Below, piece after piece: positions 13,292 to 13,959 of a stretch of 13,959 nucleotides of DNA. The DNA is from JBBQVO01 sp038211505 (GTDB lineage Bacteria; Chloroflexota; Dehalococcoidia; DSTF01; JACRBR01): the NCBI GenBank assembly GCA_038211505.1, contig JBBQVO010000084.1:1-13959 (forward strand), in the 5' to 3' direction. A program made the translations under genes and the position numbers. Every line of letters starts with the position of its first letter. Positions within the stretch are counted from its first letter, which is position 1. The notes beneath the pieces were generated by a model. That model had not been told where the DNA came from and did no database searches. It was given only the letters and a program-made list of their open reading frames with translations.

Positions 13292-13323
13292 GTAGGGGCG
13301 GCCCGATGTGGCCGCCCGCGTCG
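13292..13323 (+). repeat. Dispersed repeat B, copy 2 (palindromic)
   Basis: The sequence GTAGGGGCGGCCCGATGTGG followed by CCGCCCGCGTCG contains an 8-bp stem (13296-13303 with 13310-13317) around a 6-base loop. It is the counterpart, in the opposite orientation, of 6109-6137. It could form a hairpin in RNA or DNA. Confidence 0.75.
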
Positions 13324-13365
13324 GCCAGCGGCAGTCCGCGCGACACGAGGCGATCCCTCGTACGG

Positions 13366-13508
13366 TGTCATTCTGAGCGCAGCGAAGAACCGCAGGTGCC
13401 GTGGGTGGTATCTCTCCGATGTCACAAGGGAAGCAGTACTACGACGTCCGTCTGAGCGCGACATGCTGCTCGGATCCGGAGAGATTCTTCGCTTCGCTCA
13501 GAATGACA
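13366..13508. repeat. Dispersed repeat A, copy 2, with terminal inverted repeats
   Basis: The left end starts TGTCATTCTGAGCGCAGCGA (13366). The right end (13483-13508) is its reverse complement with one mismatch over the first 24 bases, so the 143-base element has inverted ends like a miniature mobile element. The interior of the left part (to 13425) matches 5916-5973. CATTCTGAGCG-AAGCGAAGAA strings are common between genes in several phyla. No coding capacity is evident, and 13509-13656 beyond it shows nothing clear. Confidence 0.75.
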
Positions 13509-13656
13509 AATGAGACGCGCCGCCACGTTGTAACAACCTGCTCCGCCAACGACCGTGCCGCGCTTCTACCGGCGTTCGGCGGCCGATGCGGGGATGCAGT
13601 CAGGATGCGCCGTGATGCACCGTGCCACGTCTGCGCTGTAATCGCGAACGGCGAAC

Positions 13657-13959
13657 TTAGGCGAGGAACCGCAGGCGCAGTCGCAGCGCGTTAGGGCTGC
13701 TGTCGTCGACGACGAGGCGCTTGCCGGTGCCGGCGGAGACGCCTTCGGCGACCTGCGATGCGGTCATCGGCTGGCTGAGGACGAGCTGGATGGCGGCTTC
13801 GTCGTCCTGATAGCGGCGGACGGCGGCGGACTGCACCTGTGTCAGCCGGACGAGCGCGCGTTGCACCTCCATGAGCCCCTGGAAGCCGGGCACGGCGGCG
13901 ACAACGACATCGATGCCCTCGCCGCCCGGCGCGAACGACGGCTCCATTTCCGGCAGTTG
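13657..13959 (-). CDS. C-terminal part of an unrecognised protein (runs off the window)
   Basis: The frame is open to the window edge, so the ATG at 13945-13947 need not be the start; four more codons (QLPE) precede it. About 100 residues are visible. After a Pro/Gly-containing stretch, residues read IDVVVAAVPGFQGLMEVQRALVRLTQVQSAAVRRYQDDEAAIQLVL, a strand-helix-strand pattern like a ferredoxin-like or ACT-type fold. A second helix (MTASQVAEGVSAGTG) and a strand ending LRLRLRFLA follow. I do not recognise a named family. Similar small alpha/beta modules act as regulatory or protein-binding domains, but that is only a fold-level guess. The codon bias looks like that of the neighbouring genes, which supports real coding. 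Confidence 0.65.
   Translation of the reverse strand, partial: QLPEMEPSFAPGGEGIDVVVAAVPGFQGLMEVQRALVRLTQVQSAAVRRYQDDEAAIQLVLSQPMTASQVAEGVSAGTGKRLVVDDSSPNALRLRLRFLA

Noticed and set aside
13663..13679. GAGGAACCGCAGG-like match to repeat A inside the last gene
   Set aside because: It is short, within a coding frame (RLRLRFLA), and lacks the rest of the repeat; probably chance.

Overview
This is a GC-rich bacterial chromosome fragment with closely packed, often overlapping genes. The gene content is housekeeping plus cell envelope: RbfA, TruB, RecF, two YkuD-type L,D-transpeptidases with Thr/Pro/Ala-rich linkers, and a 47-residue double-CxxC protein of the DUF5679 type. That content, the GC bias and the style of the intergenic repeats suggest Chloroflexota. 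This is inference from gene content, since there is no rRNA or other taxonomic marker here.

Layout. (1) 26-2874 (+): a probable four-gene operon of a Fur/Zur-type regulator, a metal ABC ATPase, an ABC-3 family permease and a lipoprotein L,D-transpeptidase. Its genes overlap each other, twice as TGATG. No metal-binding lipoprotein is visible. (2) 2923-3714 (-): a SAM methyltransferase. (3) 3715-4057: non-coding, with CACGAAGG repeats. (4) 4058-4507 (+): a small exported protein with two near-identical acidic/His modules, followed by a strong hairpin shared with the convergent gene. (5) 4607-5863 (-): an RsmC-like methyltransferase. (6) 5864-6235: intergenic DNA with two families of dispersed inverted repeats. 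(7) 6236-9887 (+): rbfA, a GNAT acetyltransferase, a THUMP-type RNA methyltransferase and truB, a translation and ribosome-maturation cluster. Inverted copies of one repeat lie inside the 5' part of the methyltransferase ORF and just after it. (8) 9888-10267: a strong promoter, a leader hairpin, the DUF5679-type gene and an intrinsic terminator, forming a self-contained transcription unit. (9) 10268-11893 (+): 20-bp tandem repeats, a second L,D-transpeptidase, CACAGAG repeats and a cupin. (10) 12005-13171 (-): recF. (11) 13172-13656: repeat-rich intergenic DNA holding the same two repeat families as 5.9-6.1 kb. (12) 13657-13959 (-): the 3' end of an unrecognised gene.

Most genes belong to known families. 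The least explained items are the duplicated SNED module in the exported protein, the coupling of a cell-wall cross-linking lipoprotein to a metal-uptake operon, an apparent frame-displaced stretch after the H-loop of the ABC ATPase, the paired dispersed repeats, and the leader arrangements upstream of truB and of the DUF5679-type gene. I saw no CRISPR array, tRNA, rRNA, transposase or phage gene, and no clear undescribed defence or mobile system.
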